Part shown: in pieces, positions 43,181 to 55,600 of the stretch
Position numbering within the stretch: the stretch's first letter is position 1
Layout: each line of letters begins with the position of its first letter
Source of the DNA: Melastoma dodecandrum
Taxonomy: Eukaryota > Streptophyta > Magnoliopsida > Myrtales > Melastomataceae
DNA length: 64,000 nt
Reading direction: 5' to 3'
Assembly (NCBI GenBank): GCA_029817715.1
Contig: JARUPY010000396.1
Span: forward strand, 4,216,001-4,280,000
Made by a program: the position numbers and the translations under genes
Notes under the pieces: generated by a model
The model's database searches: none
Seen by the model: the letters and a program-made list of their open reading frames with translations, nothing else
What the model was told of the DNA's origin: nothing

Positions 43181-44315
43181 ATGTTCGATTCTGCCCATCT
43201 AACTCCACCTCAACCTCCTCCCCCCGGCCTCCTCGACCTCCACCCCAACTCCAGCTCCGGCGCATCCACACCTCCCCTCTGGCCCACCAGCCCCTCCGCA
43301 GACGCCTACCTCACCCTCTCCCCTGCTTCCAGGACTCAGGCTATCCTCCGTGGCCAGAGGGAGCTCATGGAGTTGGTTAGGAACTTGCCGGAGTCTTCCT
43401 ACGAGCTCTCCCTCAAGGACCTCGTTGATCTCCCCCCTCCCCGCGTCCTCCTCGACGAGGATAAGAGGCCGAGCATCGATTGCGACAGGGTAACAGAGGG
43501 TGATGGGAGTGGGAGTGGGAGGAGGAGGAGGAGGGGTTTCGGTTATGGGGACAACATGGGTAAGGAACAGAGACAGCAGCAGGAGGGGATGATGCTGAGG
43601 ATGGTGTTCCCGGTGTACACGGGGGCGGCGGCGGCAAGGGGGAGGAAGGGAGTGGAGAACAGAGGGCAGAGAAAGGAGAGGTCGGAGGAGGAGTGTTCGG
43701 CGGGGGAGAAGGAGTGGTGGAGGAAGAGGGATGGGGATAGCGAAGGCGGGGGAAGCAGCAGGAAGAGTAGTAGCAGTGGAAGCAGCAGGAGTAACAGCGC
43801 CAACAGCAGCAGCACCATCATCGCTGTCAGGTGAAAATTTTCATTTTTCCTTATACGATGATTCTTTGCTGATGTGGTCAAGTATGCTGCTTCATCTTCT
43901 TCGATTGACCTGATCCCGATGGGGGGGCGAGGGGCAAAGTCATATTTGATTTTAATTTTGCTTGTTTCTTTATAATTGATTTAACTTTAAAGTAACCTCC
44001 AGTCTGCATCATATGGGGCTGGTGGGAGGTTGGGGAAAATCAATCAATCGTCGGCCAGAATACTCCTACCACTGCTGCCTGGGTGTTCCAAACATAATAA
44101 TGATGTGACAGAAAAAGAAACAGAGAAAATAGTTTGGCTTTGAAGTCACCCACCCAATTCCATTCCAACAAATGACTCGAGCTAATAATCTTCTTCAGCT
44201 TTTGTAATACACCTGATTTGATATCATATGATATGATGGCAGGAACGGGAACGGGAACGGGGACGAGAACGAGTGGGGTTGTTGGTCTTTCCTACGGAGG
44301 AAGAACAGCTGCTAA
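43181..44315 (+). CDS. Unrecognised plant protein, basic and Ser/Gly-rich (240 aa, 2 exons)
   Basis: Model: 43181-43830 and 44243-44315. The donor CAG|GTGAAA and acceptor GGCAG join in phase, extending ...STIIAVR into NGNGNGDENEWGCWSFLRRK and a stop. The N-terminus is Pro-rich (PPQPPPPGLLDL). A block at about residues 53-85 (SRTQAILRGQRELMELVRNL, then PESSYELSLKDLVDLP) looks conserved-type and helical. The rest is Arg/Gly/Ser-rich low complexity, including a poly-Ser tract. The GC-rich first exon contrasts with the AT-rich surroundings. It may be nuclear. Its place next to SWI3C would fit an Arabidopsis gene annotated as hydroxyproline-rich near AT1G21700, but I cannot confirm that. If the intron is not removed, the frame ends at 43834 with 217 aa. 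Confidence 0.65.
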
Positions 44316-45661
44316 AGGAGGAGGAGAGCCCAAACACATGCTCAACGCCACCGTCCGTCCTTCCATCCATCCAATGCCCTCCCCTCCCTCCATTGTGAAT
44401 TACTTTACAACCATATATATATATGTTGTAATTCAAGATCATGGATCTGCGCCTAAGCCTGTGAGCTTGTTTAAAGCACTTCACTCAGGTTTACGGATCG
44501 TCCTTTGTTGGTGTTGAAAAGGGGGGATGTTTGAATTGCCCCAGAAAAGATCAGGAAAATCAGTTGGATGATTGATGATGATTTTGATGTTTCTGCCATT
44601 TTTATTAGTTTATACTATTTTCATATAAAAATTTAAAAAAAAAATTGCTTCATAATTTTTATTAGAAGGAATTGGGTGGGAGTTGGTTTTTTAAATGAAA
44701 TGTTAAAAAGGGGAAAAAGGTGTCGTCTCGTTTTGTCGGCCTCCTGCGGGGGAGGGCAGTTAGTGGACTTAAAATCCGGGCATTTGGCCGCCTTTTGCCT
44801 TTGTCTTTCTTGTGACGCCCATTAATTAATCTTAACTCGTCGGATGGGAAATGCTTTAGAAACTCCCGGTGAAGGGGAGTTTCGCCCCGCCTCTTATTGT
44901 CCACTTACGCAAACACAAAAGAAAAAATAATACGTGTAGGGATGGACGATAAGGTAAAATCTAAAACTCAATCAATCCTAAATTCATAAAGTTTTCAAAC
45001 TCTTTCACCTAGACTATTTCAAGCAATTGAGTAAACAACCCTAAACCCAATTTATCTCGTAATCTTGTCTTCGAACTACTCAGTTTTACCGGTGATTTGA
45101 GGCGAGGTTCTATAAGGATTATCATATTAAAAAAATCTTGTAAATTTGCGTTAAACTAAAACGTTAAACAATTATGCTACATAATCGGACAGGGGAATCG
45201 AAACCGGTACGAGAATCGGCATGGTAGATTCTTGGTGATTCTTTGATTCACAATTTTATGTTTTAAAAATAAATAATCAAATATTATAGGACAGGTTACT
45301 GCCACCCCAAATCTGATCAACCCTACATCGGTGGTGGTATTTTCTTTATTTATACTTGAAATTTTTAAATATTATACTTTATAGAACTTGAAGTTTAATT
45401 ACTAGTTTCATACCTTGATATGTATGATACTTTTACTCCTTATGTAATGTATCATATCATGTTGTCCTTGTTTGCCTGAATGGGAGGTTACCATACCCAC
45501 TCGATAATGTGCATTTCTTATGTTAATTAAGTTTTTTGTGTTGTTGCATTAATTACTTATGTCTTGCTTAGTTTTGTTACTTTTTCTACATATGATTCTT
45601 ATATTTTATAATTAAATATAACTTATACATTAATAAATAGTATTCATATCAAGGACCAACC
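44316..45661. other. Intergenic region
   Basis: The 3' UTR of the preceding gene probably lies in the first part. The remainder is AT-rich, with frames broken by stops and no supported feature. Confidence 0.5.
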
Positions 45662-45927
45662 TGTTGGGCCAGTGATTAAGACTAAAAGGGGGTGAATTAA
45701 TATTAATGCCCTAAGGGTCACTTATAAACTTTTTCACATAACCCCCAACAGCGAAAGAGTTAACCTCTTATAATTTTACTTACAGAACGTTCCTTACTGT
45801 AACCTTCTGCAACGTACAACATGAGCTTCTATATATTACAGGAGCACCTTCTGTAGCGTATCAGACATGCTTCTGTAGACTATATAGGCAAGGTTCTATA
45901 TGTTCCATCATCAAAACCATATTAACA
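45662..45927 (-). repeat. 3' LTR of the SIRE-like element (266 bp, internally deleted)
   Basis: The outer ends match the 5' LTR: TGTTGGGCCAGTGATTAAG on the left side and ACCATATTAACA on the right. About 1.67 kb present in the right LTR is missing here. The purine tract AAAAAAGGGGGAGAT lies next to it on the minus strand. Confidence 0.82.
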
Positions 45928-46649
45928 ATCTCCCCCTTTTTTATGATGACAAAACTTTGTCTCATTGAGGGAAATTATTTTTGCAAGGTACTCTTTAACT
46001 CCCCCTAAATAGGTGTGAGTATGAGTCTTGCTCCTTTGAACAGAACCTTCAGGTTTCTATGTCAAAGTTTGAAGCACAATAGCTCATGTACCCAGACAAA
46101 GAGTCTTTAGGCAATATAGAACATCTAAATGTTGTGTTCGGAGCATAAAAGCTTCCTTAGATAACTTATTGTGTTCTAAGCTATAGAGCCTACAACTTTT
46201 GTAGAATACAGAGCGTGGAGCTTCCGTATTTAGCCCGTCAAAAAAGATGATGATATTTCAAATTCTGCACTCCCAATAAAAGTGATTAACTCTTACACCT
46301 TGGAGAAGAATGTTAGCACCATGGGCTTAACAAAGCTTCTATAACCCACTAATTAAACACAGAGCTTTGAGCTTCAAAGAGTATCGACTTCAATGAGCTC
46401 TCTCCCCCTCAATAAACTCTCTCCCACTTTTGGTCACATCAAAAGGAGAAAAGTATAAGAAATTTGGGAGTAGATATTGTGAAAAACAGTAGCAATATCA
46501 AACAAGTGTACATAACACCTGCAGAAGCTAGATAACAGAAGGTGTCATAGTACCTACAAAAATCAAAACCATACAGCCAAACCATAAGGGTATAGTAACT
46601 GGCTCAAAACTCAATAGTTTCAATGTTTTTAAAAGAGATACAGAGGATC

Positions 46650-46810
46650 ACCTTGCCTCGACAACAGGACTTTCAACACATTCTTGCAGGAGCTTCTCCT
46701 GTCATTTGTTGGAGCGGATGAGATATGTCATCTTGTTCTACAGCACGCGAAGCTCTTTGAAGAATGTATTAACTTGGCATTGAAGCTCAGTCATCCATAA
46801 CAACAGTATG
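46650..46810 (-). pseudogene. Possible env-like or 3' ORF remnant of the SIRE-like element
   Basis: A minus-strand frame reads MTELQCQVNTFFKELRVL, a stop, then NKMTYLIRSNK. Helical, charged proteins are encoded between pol and the 3' LTR in SIRE elements. Similarity is weak and several stops are present. Confidence 0.25.
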
Positions 46811-47737
46811 AGGGAGGAACCTCCTTCCTTAATAGAGCAGATGCCTTGACAATAGGCTTTGTGAAAGTTGTGGTTATAGCAACAGTAGAATAACCCTTTG
46901 TTGTTGCAGTACCTTGCTTCTAGTCCTGATAGACAGGACCCTCTATAACAGGCTTCTGTAGAAGATAGCCGTAATCCATATAATGATATTTCTTATTCTG
47001 AGTATTTATTCTCAGGAAAGATATTTAGGAAATCTAATTTCCTATTTTGAACCTTCCAAAATTATTTTGGAGGTTTAATCCTAATTTAAATTTGAATTTG
47101 GAATGTTCCAAAAGGTTAACTCTATGTTCAACGTTGTTGTAACGCTATGAAGTGCAGAAGCTACTCCATTTTGTTATGCACTAGTTGGAATAAGCATTCG
47201 TGTTTTGTTCCTTTGATGTCGACTATGCTCTTTTTACATTTCACTATGCTAATACAGAAAGACTTTATCAACAATGCATGGTAAATTCTGAGAAGGTATC
47301 TCAACATCTCTAGAGTGGTTGATAACGGAACGTCTTGTTTGTACACCACTATAGATATCTCATATGACTTGTTCTATAGAATGACGTTTCTGATATATAT
47401 ATGGCACTCTATATTCAGTTTGTTGATTATTCTGAATAGAAGACGATGCCCCATTAGAAATATCAATTGGTTGTTCAGGTTTTCTTTGAGAATCATGAAC
47501 CGAAGGTTTGGGACCTTCTATATCTTCTGTAGAAGATTTGTGTTCTATAGAGACTTCTGTAAGTTCTATAGGCACTGTACTTTCTATAGAACTTTTAGAA
47601 TCTTGTGGAGAATCATTAATTCTTAAATGGACTCATCTATAGAAGATTTCCTTTTATTAAGGACTCTATAAGCTTTGGTAGTCAGCGAGTATCATCGAAA
47701 GATACATTCGTCCGATCTAGCGTCGAATTTTCCTAAG

Positions 47738-48520
47738 TTATCCTTGGAGGGTATCAAGATAAAACATGGACTCCCAAAGGCATGAAAATAGGATATTTTC
47801 GGTTTTTTCCCCTCTGTATAGATGATAGAGAGTTTTCTCTACCATTAGTCTTAACAATACCTTGTTAGAAATATAGCAGGCTGTATTTACAGCTTCTGCG
47901 CAAAGGTAATGTGAAATATTACTCTCACAAATCATGGTCCTTGTCATGTCTATAAGAATTCGATTCTTCCTTTCTGCTACTCCATCTGTTGAAGAGTGTA
48001 TGGTGCAGAGAAGTTATGACCGATACCATGTTCATCAGAAAAGGTAGCGAAATCATGTTTTTCAAACTTTGTACCAGGATCCGTCCTTATAGCTCTTACA
48101 GAAGAATTATTTTCTTTTTATAGATGTTTAGCTAAGCTTTTGAATGCTTCAAAAGCATCGCTCTTATGAGTTAGAAATTTAACCTCTGTATAACTAGAGT
48201 AGTCATCAATGACAACCAGACAATATCTTCTACCACCCATGCTTTGGACTCTTGTAGGACCAACTAGATCCATGTGTAGAAGTTCCAAAGGTTCTGTTGT
48301 AGAAACTTCGTCTTTGATTTGAATGAGGTTTTGGTTTGCTTACCCAAGGAACAAGCTTCACAGAAGTTATCTTGGTCGAATTTGATATTGGGCAAACTAT
48401 TGACCAATGCCTTTCTACCAAATTTGGATAGCAATTGAAAGTTGGTTTGTCCCAACCTTTCGTTTGTCAATGAAACAAACTTCATTGTCAAGGATTCCAG
48501 AACATTTATCTTGATCAAAG
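47738..48520 (-). pseudogene. Copia pre-integrase and integrase remnant
   Basis: LGQTNFQLLSKFGRKALVNSLP, CEACSLGKQTKTSFKSK and, further on, CAEAVNTACYISNKVLLR are Copia integrase blocks in the right order. A linker (IELTEVSIEHKSSTEDIEG, about 47575-47360) follows. Frameshifts and stops separate the parts. Confidence 0.85.
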
Positions 48521-48718
48521 GTTATTGTATAACCTTTGTCACAAAGTTGACTAATGTTCAACAGGTTATGCTTAAGTTTTGTAACCAATAGAACCTCTTT
48601 AATAACCATAGAATGAGGACTTCCTACAGTTCATGTTCATATGACAGAGCCTTTGCTATTGTCTCCGAATTTTACAGAACCTCTATCCTGTAAATTCAAT
48701 TTTGAAAACTTAGATGGA

Positions 48719-49821
48719 TCACCTGTCATGTGTTTTAGAACAGCCACTGTCCAAATACCATTCGTTTTCCGTGGTTTTTTTCTTGAGACGAACTTGACCT
48801 TCTATAACATTGTCAACTTCTATATGAGCGGTCAAGCACAATAAGGTTTCCTCCTGCTCATCCTCAGAATCCTCAATGTCATCCCAGACAATCATTGCTT
48901 TCTTGCCTTTACTGGGACCAGACGGTTTATCCTTCTCTTTGAGAAGTGAACAATTCGGTTTGATATGTCCCTTCTTTTTACATTCGTAACATACGACCAT
49001 TCGTGGATAATTATGCTTGGAATGTTTTTCCTTTAAGTCATCTTTATTTATATTAAAGCGACGTTTAGATGCGAACCTTAGAAAGCGTTTTGCAATCATG
49101 TCAAGTTCGTCATTTGTATCAGCTTCTGCATCATCGTCAGAAGCTTCTATTGAATCCTCCTGTACTTGGAATGCAAAAGATTGTCTTTTCATGTCGAGTT
49201 GAGTGGATCTTTCCATCTCATAAGATATAAAAGAACACATTAGTTGATCTAAGGGAAGAATAGAGAGATCTTTTGCTTCCTCTGTAGCCGTTTTCTTGGC
49301 TTCCCAAAATTTCAGAAAAGTTTGTAGAACATTTCTAACCAACTCAGCATTGTTGTAGTTCTTCCCAAGATGTGCTAAGGAATTTACCAGAAGGTTAAGT
49401 CTTTGGAATATTTGTTCCACAGTTTCATCTCCTTTCATGATGAAGTTTTCATACTGATGAATTAAAATAGTCATATTGTTTCTTTTATTTGGTTATCCCA
49501 ATGTACATGGTGACAAGCCTATCCCATATCTCCTTGTCCGAAGTGCAAGTAAATACTTTCATAAACTAACTTTCAGATAAAGCACTAAACATTAGATACT
49601 TTGTCGAATTCGTAAGTCTTTTGACCTTAAGATATTCCTTCATAGGATGACCATCACGATCATTTCGTTGTTCAATTGAAACAGAAGGTGGACCATCCTC
49701 TATGTACGACCATAATTCGTCATCAATCACTCATTCGGATTTTCCAATATGAGAAGTTTTTACCATCAAACATAGGAGGATTTCCTATGTGAGGTTTTAA
49801 AACAAAGTAATTGTCTGCCAT
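48719..49821 (-). pseudogene. Copia GAG and protease remnant (SIRE-like)
   Basis: From ATG 49821 the frame reads MADNYFVLKPHIGNPPMFDG then KNFSYWKIRM, a typical UBN2 GAG start. A break occurs near 49480. The next block starts MTILIHQYENFIMKGDETVE and includes the knuckle CYECKKKGHIKPNC at about 48950 and an acidic linker. The protease start EWYLDSGCSK follows near 48750. The particle protein and protease are non-functional because of shifts and stops. Confidence 0.88.
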
Positions 49822-50102
49822 TAGTTCAAGTTCTACAGAAGTACAGAGCTTCTACAGAATCGAACATGACCTTGACGATTACAGTGTAGAACCTCAACAA
49901 GCTATAAGATTCTGTTGGGTTTTAAAACGAATCTCATTAAATGTTTAAGTCTCTGTTGAACAGGACGTTTATACTAGTTGTAGGATTCTAACAAATAAAA
50001 GAGCTTCTCTATAATATAACAAGGTGATAATGGTCAAGACGCACACAGAAGGTCAGAGTTGATGTAGGTTCACAACAAGTTGTTAAGCTATCATTGGAAC
50101 CC

Positions 50103-50114
50103 GCACTGATACCA
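50103..50114 (-). other. Primer binding site of the SIRE-like element
   Basis: TGGTATCAGTGC on the minus strand, two bases inside the LTR end; the tRNA-Met site with one change. Confidence 0.8.
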
Positions 50115-50116
50115 AT

Positions 50117-52056
50117 TGTTGGCCCAGTGATTAAGACTAAGAGGATGGTGAATTAGTATTAATGCCCTAAGGGTTACTTTTAAACTTTTTCACAGAACCC
50201 CCAAAAGTGGAAGACTTGACCTCCGATAAGAACAAAACCTTTGTGAGGTTTCTATTTGCTATAGAGGCCATCGAACAAAACCAGAAGTGATATGTCGTTT
50301 ACGTCGTCAATCATACCAATGGAATGATTATTTAGGTTTAAACAGACGTAGAGAACAAAAGAAGTGTAACACCACCACCTGTAACTCGTCAGTCAACCTT
50401 CTCTATATACGCGGTTATCCTTCTGTTTGCTGCTTCGGTACGATCAACACTTATGAAATGATTAGCAAACAAAAGTAAATGAGACGCAAGTTTATAGTGG
50501 TTCGGTAGAGTCTATCTACGTCCACTCTCATCCAAAACGTAGGGTGGTTATCACAAATTGGGACGTATCAGTGATGTAGAAGGTGATATAGGATCAGCCC
50601 TCTATCACCAGAAGGCACTGCTCTTTTACAAGTTTGCACAGGTTAGCATGACTAACAATGGTAACCAGGTCTTTGGACGTTCTTCTCCTTGAACGGTGTC
50701 CTCGCCAGTTGCACAGATACCAGCTGCGGCTTCTCCTCAACTCCTCACCGAGTAATCCTTTGGCTCCTTACCAAGCATGCACAGTAACGCGCTGCTACTT
50801 CCCATCAGCTCCACACTGGCTATTCCCTTGGCTCCTCACCGAGAATGCTCCTCTCCTCGTGAAGACTTCCCCTTAGCTCCTCCCCGAGTAGACGTTCCTA
50901 CACACAACCACAACAGAACGTACTTACATAACCAGGTCAGTCCCTCGCCTTCTGTGCTCCCAGAGTTCTGGCCTTCACTTTGGTCACTGCACGTTGGCTC
51001 GTACGCAACCAGCAATTCTCCCTCAGATCCCGTTGCATGCCCCTCCAACACTATCCACAGTCTCCAATCGAAGTATGTCGTGCCCCTCGATTCACTATCC
51101 CAGAAGCTTCACTACTCTCGCATTCTCTAACTCACGCTCCTCCCGTGGTGTGGCAAGAACACGAACGACACACTCAAAGAAAAATCAACCGAATGTAATC
51201 GTCTCCCTAATACACTAATACACTCTCTCTCCGAACCAACTCTCTAATAATAATGTCGAATTAACTTATTTATAACTAATCAAACGAATCTAAAATAGGC
51301 TAATAGTTTACAGGACGTCGGGTTGTTGTAGATGGAAAATATTTTGCTGCAAATAAAAGATATGATATGTTAGCGTAATAATCCATTAAATCACATGAAA
51401 TTACGTCCATATTGTGGCAGATAACGTCTATCATGTTACCGTTGGAAATCAATGAAAGAATGATTGATTTCGTCCCTAACAAGTAATAGATGATCAGAAG
51501 ATTCTACAGACGTGTAACCTTCTGTAAAAGGAAATAATCATTGATCTATTTCCTAATCTAGTTGATTTCGTCCAAGTGTGATTACACATGTTCCTGGACT
51601 TTGTCACTATTAAAAATTGAAAGAGGTTCGTCCATATCAAAATACAAATGAATGTAGATGCTCTTTAACCTATCAAAGGTCATTATAGAATCTTCCAAGG
51701 TGTGAAATATATTATTCCCAAAATTGGAAAGATAAGATTTCATTGGTAAGAAACTCTCGTCTTATTAATACTAACCAGATAAGATAAGATTGACAATATT
51801 CCAAATGAATATATTTATAGAAATAAATTTCCATATTTACCAAAGTCAATACTTAGTCCTTTAGCATTATAAAATCACTTTTCCACATTATTCCTTTAAT
51901 TAAAGTAATGATTTTACTAACAGAACGTAACAGTAAGCTTCTATAACGAGCGCGAGCTTATATATATTACATGAGTACATTCTGTAATAGCAAACATGTT
52001 TTTGTAGAATATATAGGCAATTTTTTATATGGTTCATCATCAAAACCATTTTAACA
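50117..52056 (-). repeat. 5' LTR of the SIRE-like element (about 1.94 kb)
   Basis: It starts TGTTAAAATGG on the minus strand and ends CCAACA. It contains a segment (TTATAGTGGTTCGGTAGAGT at 50491) of a kind common in long Copia LTRs, so this is probably the full-length form. Confidence 0.75.
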
Positions 52057-52544
52057 CAACTTCTCACAAATAATTAACTCAATAACATTCATTTTAAATT
52101 CTACGAGTGAAGATCCTTAGCGTTGCTTATGGACGACACTTGGGGATAGGAGAGTTCAACCTGGCGATGGGAAGTCTTCTTTGGTCTTCTTATATATATT
52201 CATTAAGGTGTGATTGAGAATGGGATCTACTTGAGAGACGTGACAGGTATTTAATTATATCACTTGCATATGTGTCATTAATTATTCAATTTAATCTCGG
52301 GAGGAGCGTGCAGATAATATATGTTTTTTTCGAAATTGATCGTCCTTAGATTTGGAAAAATATTTTTTTCATATATAAAGATTTCCAATAGTCCTGGTGA
52401 CTGAATGCCAAAATCATATATGATATAAGAACATGCGTGTAATCTAGGAACAAAATCAGAAAGAAAAAGAAAAATCGGCTGTAATCATATCAGAGAATCC
52501 CACAAACTCTGATATAATAATCTGATAGTTTTGTGTATCTCCCC

Positions 52545-52551
52545 TATAAAA
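52545..52551 (+). promoter_or_regulatory. TATA box of the rhamnogalacturonate lyase gene
   Basis: TATAAAA in a C/G context, 71 bp before the chosen ATG. Transcription would start near 52575-52582, after the first in-frame ATG at 52559. The SIRE-like LTR ends about 490 bp upstream. Confidence 0.7.
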
Positions 52552-52615
52552 GGAGGGGATGAGGAAAACAACACGAGTGCATACACGCATGAGCTCGCGA
52601 TTATTAGTTAAGGCA

Positions 52616-55600
52616 ATGGCTTACCACGATCGATGGATTCTTCTGCTGCTGTTGCCACTGATTTTTGGCTCCATCAATGTCTTCTCTGTCTCTGATGGTG
52701 ATGCTGCAGCTGCCGCCTCACGAGGGTACTCGATCTTCCTGATCTTTCCCCTTAATTCGACGACTTCACCGTTGTTTCTGTTCTTGTTTTGTACAGCTTT
52801 TCATCAATTCCTTTAAACAAAACTACTCATAAACTAAGCTTTTATCATCTTTCCGTTTTACACTCAAGTCTTATGGAATGAAAAGCAAAAAAATAATAAT
52901 AATAACGAATTCGAGTAGGGTTGTATTAGGCTACTCCCTTTTTTTATCAAATATTCTTTTAACCTTGCTTTATTATACCATGTTTTATTTATCTTACGTT
53001 CAATATTGAATGTATACCATGTTGATAAATACATTCAACCTTGTCTTTTAAATGGCAGGGATAATATTGCCATGAACGAGACGTCATTGCTGCAACTGCG
53101 ATCTCACCACCATGGACAGGTAAAATAGTCGAATTGTTAAAATGTGCCTTCGAAAGTACAGTAAACGTATAATTCTAATTCTGGCATAACGTTGTTGTTG
53201 TTATTGTTGATGTAACTAAAGAAGGCTGATGCTGATTTTTGTTTTGTGAAGGTGGTGATGGACAATGGGATAGTTCATGTGACATTGTCATCCCCGGGAG
53301 GAGAAGTGATTGGGATTAAGTACAAGGGCATGGACAACTTGCTCGAAGGCCGCCATAAGATCACCAACAGAGGGTTTATATCCCTAATTACTCGCTCTTC
53401 ATTTGAAACAAAAATTCATCTTTCCTAATTAAGGATATACTTATATTACTCTTGTTGATTAAAACTTTCAGGTACTTGGATTTGGTTTGGAATTCTCCGG
53501 GTGGTAGAACTGGAACCTACGACAAGTAATTAAGCTCACCCCCCATTATTATCCCGTTGAATTAGCCAGTGAAAGATTTATACTGTTGGCGGATCTGTTA
53601 ATATCCGCGTCTATCTCTTTACAGTGTTCAAGGGACGAAGATGAGGATCCTACAACAGACCGACGATGTTTTGGAGCTGTCCTTCGTGAGGCAATGGAGT
53701 GACAGTTCGCCTGAGGGGATGGCGCCACTAAATGTTGACAAGAGGTGCATTAGATCGACTTTCTGAATTCGAGTATCCCTTTGTAAGAGGGGCTTGTTGA
53801 GGAATATGATTTCGTGATGGTTCGAGTTTTTGTTTATCATAAAGGTATGTGATGTTGAGGAATACGTCTGGATTCTACACTTACTCCATAGTCGACCGTG
53901 AGGAAGGATGGCCGGGTTTTGGCTTGGGTGCAGCTAGGGTTGCTTTCAAGCTCAACATGAGGAAGTAAGAAGAAATATTAATGGTTAAACTTCCGTATTT
54001 TCACGGCCGAAAAGAGAGGACGTCATATCTTCATTATTCCTTGTGATTTAGATTCCGTTATATGGCGGTATCTGAAAAGAGGAGGAGGATCATGCCGACT
54101 GCACAGGATCGTTTGAGGGGCAAGAAGCTCGGGTATCCGGAAGCAGTTCTCCTCACCAACCCTTCAAATAGAGACATTAAGGGAGAAGTACGATTTTTCT
54201 CCCGCCGAATGAATCGCCATTCAATTCTTCTTCCTTGATAAAGTTAACTTTCTTATTGATTCGTCGACAATAGGTGGATGATAAGTATCAGTATTCCGTC
54301 GAGAGTCAAAATGATAAGGTCCACGGATGGATAAGCCGGAATCCTTCTGTTGGGTTCTGGATGATAACGCCCAGCTACGAGTTCCGTACCGGTGGACCTG
54401 TAAAGCAGGATCTTACTTCGCATGTTGGCCCGACCACGCTTGGCGTAAGTCAACAGGCCTCGAGCCTTTGCTGTCGAACTCGGATGATGATTTCTTCCTT
54501 GATATTGATTTGGGAAGATGTTTCATTTTTCAGATATTCATGAGCAGTCACTATGGTGGTAGAGAGGTGGATGCGAAATTCCAAGATGGGGAGAGCTGGA
54601 AGAAGGTGTTCGGGCCCTTGATGATCTATGTCAACTCGGCTTCTTCATCGGATGAGAACGTGTACGACCTCCTTTGGGAAGATGCGAAACGTCAGGTATA
54701 TTGCAGCATCTTTGATTCAACAAAGAAGTTGGCAGTTTCGCCGCCAACTATACTATAATTACAAATATTTTCCATTTCAGATGGAGGAAGAGGTTCAAAG
54801 TTGGCCGTATAATTTCATACACTCAGAAGACTTCCCCGGGACGAGCCAAAGAGGGATGGTTTCTGGTCAACTGACTGTTCGCGACAGGTGCAGCCGTCGA
54901 TCGATCCTCATATTCCAAAGCTTTAGGCAGTAGATTGCTCGAGACAATTTCGATATGACTTCTTTTATCTGTAGGTATGTGAACGAGAAAGACTTTGGAG
55001 CAAAGTCGGCATATGTCGGACTGGCATTGCCTGGGGAGGCCGGTTCATGGGAAAAGGAAAATAAGGTTGATTTCAGCGAAGAAAGATCTCGATTAAGTCT
55101 AGGACATCATTATAATTTCTTACTTTATGTTACAGGGTTATCAATTTTGGACCCGAGCTGACAAGAATGGCCGCTTTGTGATAAAGAACATCCGTCCGGG
55201 TGTCTATAACCTCTATGCTTGGGTGCCGGGATTCCTCGGTGACTACAAGTTCGAAGGAGACATCACCATTACAGAAGGTATGTCATCTGTTCATAAATCC
55301 CAATCTCGTATATCTTTCATGGAAAAAAACTCAGCTTAACATATTAATCTGTTTGGTCCAGGATCCAAAAGCGACATGGGGATACTTGTATTCAGTCCCC
55401 CAAGACAAGGCCCGACATTGTGGGAGATTGGAGTTCCCGACCGGTCTGCCGCGGAGTTCTACGTGCCAGATCCCAATCCCAGCTATGTTAACAAGGTGCT
55501 CCTCAACAACTACGAGGACAGGTGAGACTATCAGAAAGCCACGGTTTTAGGCTATCTGTTTTGTTTATTCGAATAGTTGCCTATGGATTGGGGAATGTGG

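Larger units (their letters stand above)
45662..52056 (-). mobile_element. Degenerate SIRE/Maximus-like Copia element (6395 bp)
   Basis: Target duplication CAACC (left) and CAACT (right) differs at one base. On the minus strand the order is the 5' LTR (52056-50117), a primer site, GAG, protease, integrase core, a linker, a degenerate 3' region, a polypurine tract and a short 3' LTR (45927-45662). RT and RNase H are not recognisable. GAG with a CCHC knuckle and long LTR resemble SIRE/Maximus elements. All genes are broken. Confidence 0.85.

Noticed and set aside
50658..51218. Overlapping Ser/Pro/Leu-rich frames
   Set aside because: They lie within the long LTR of the SIRE-like element and show no coding features.
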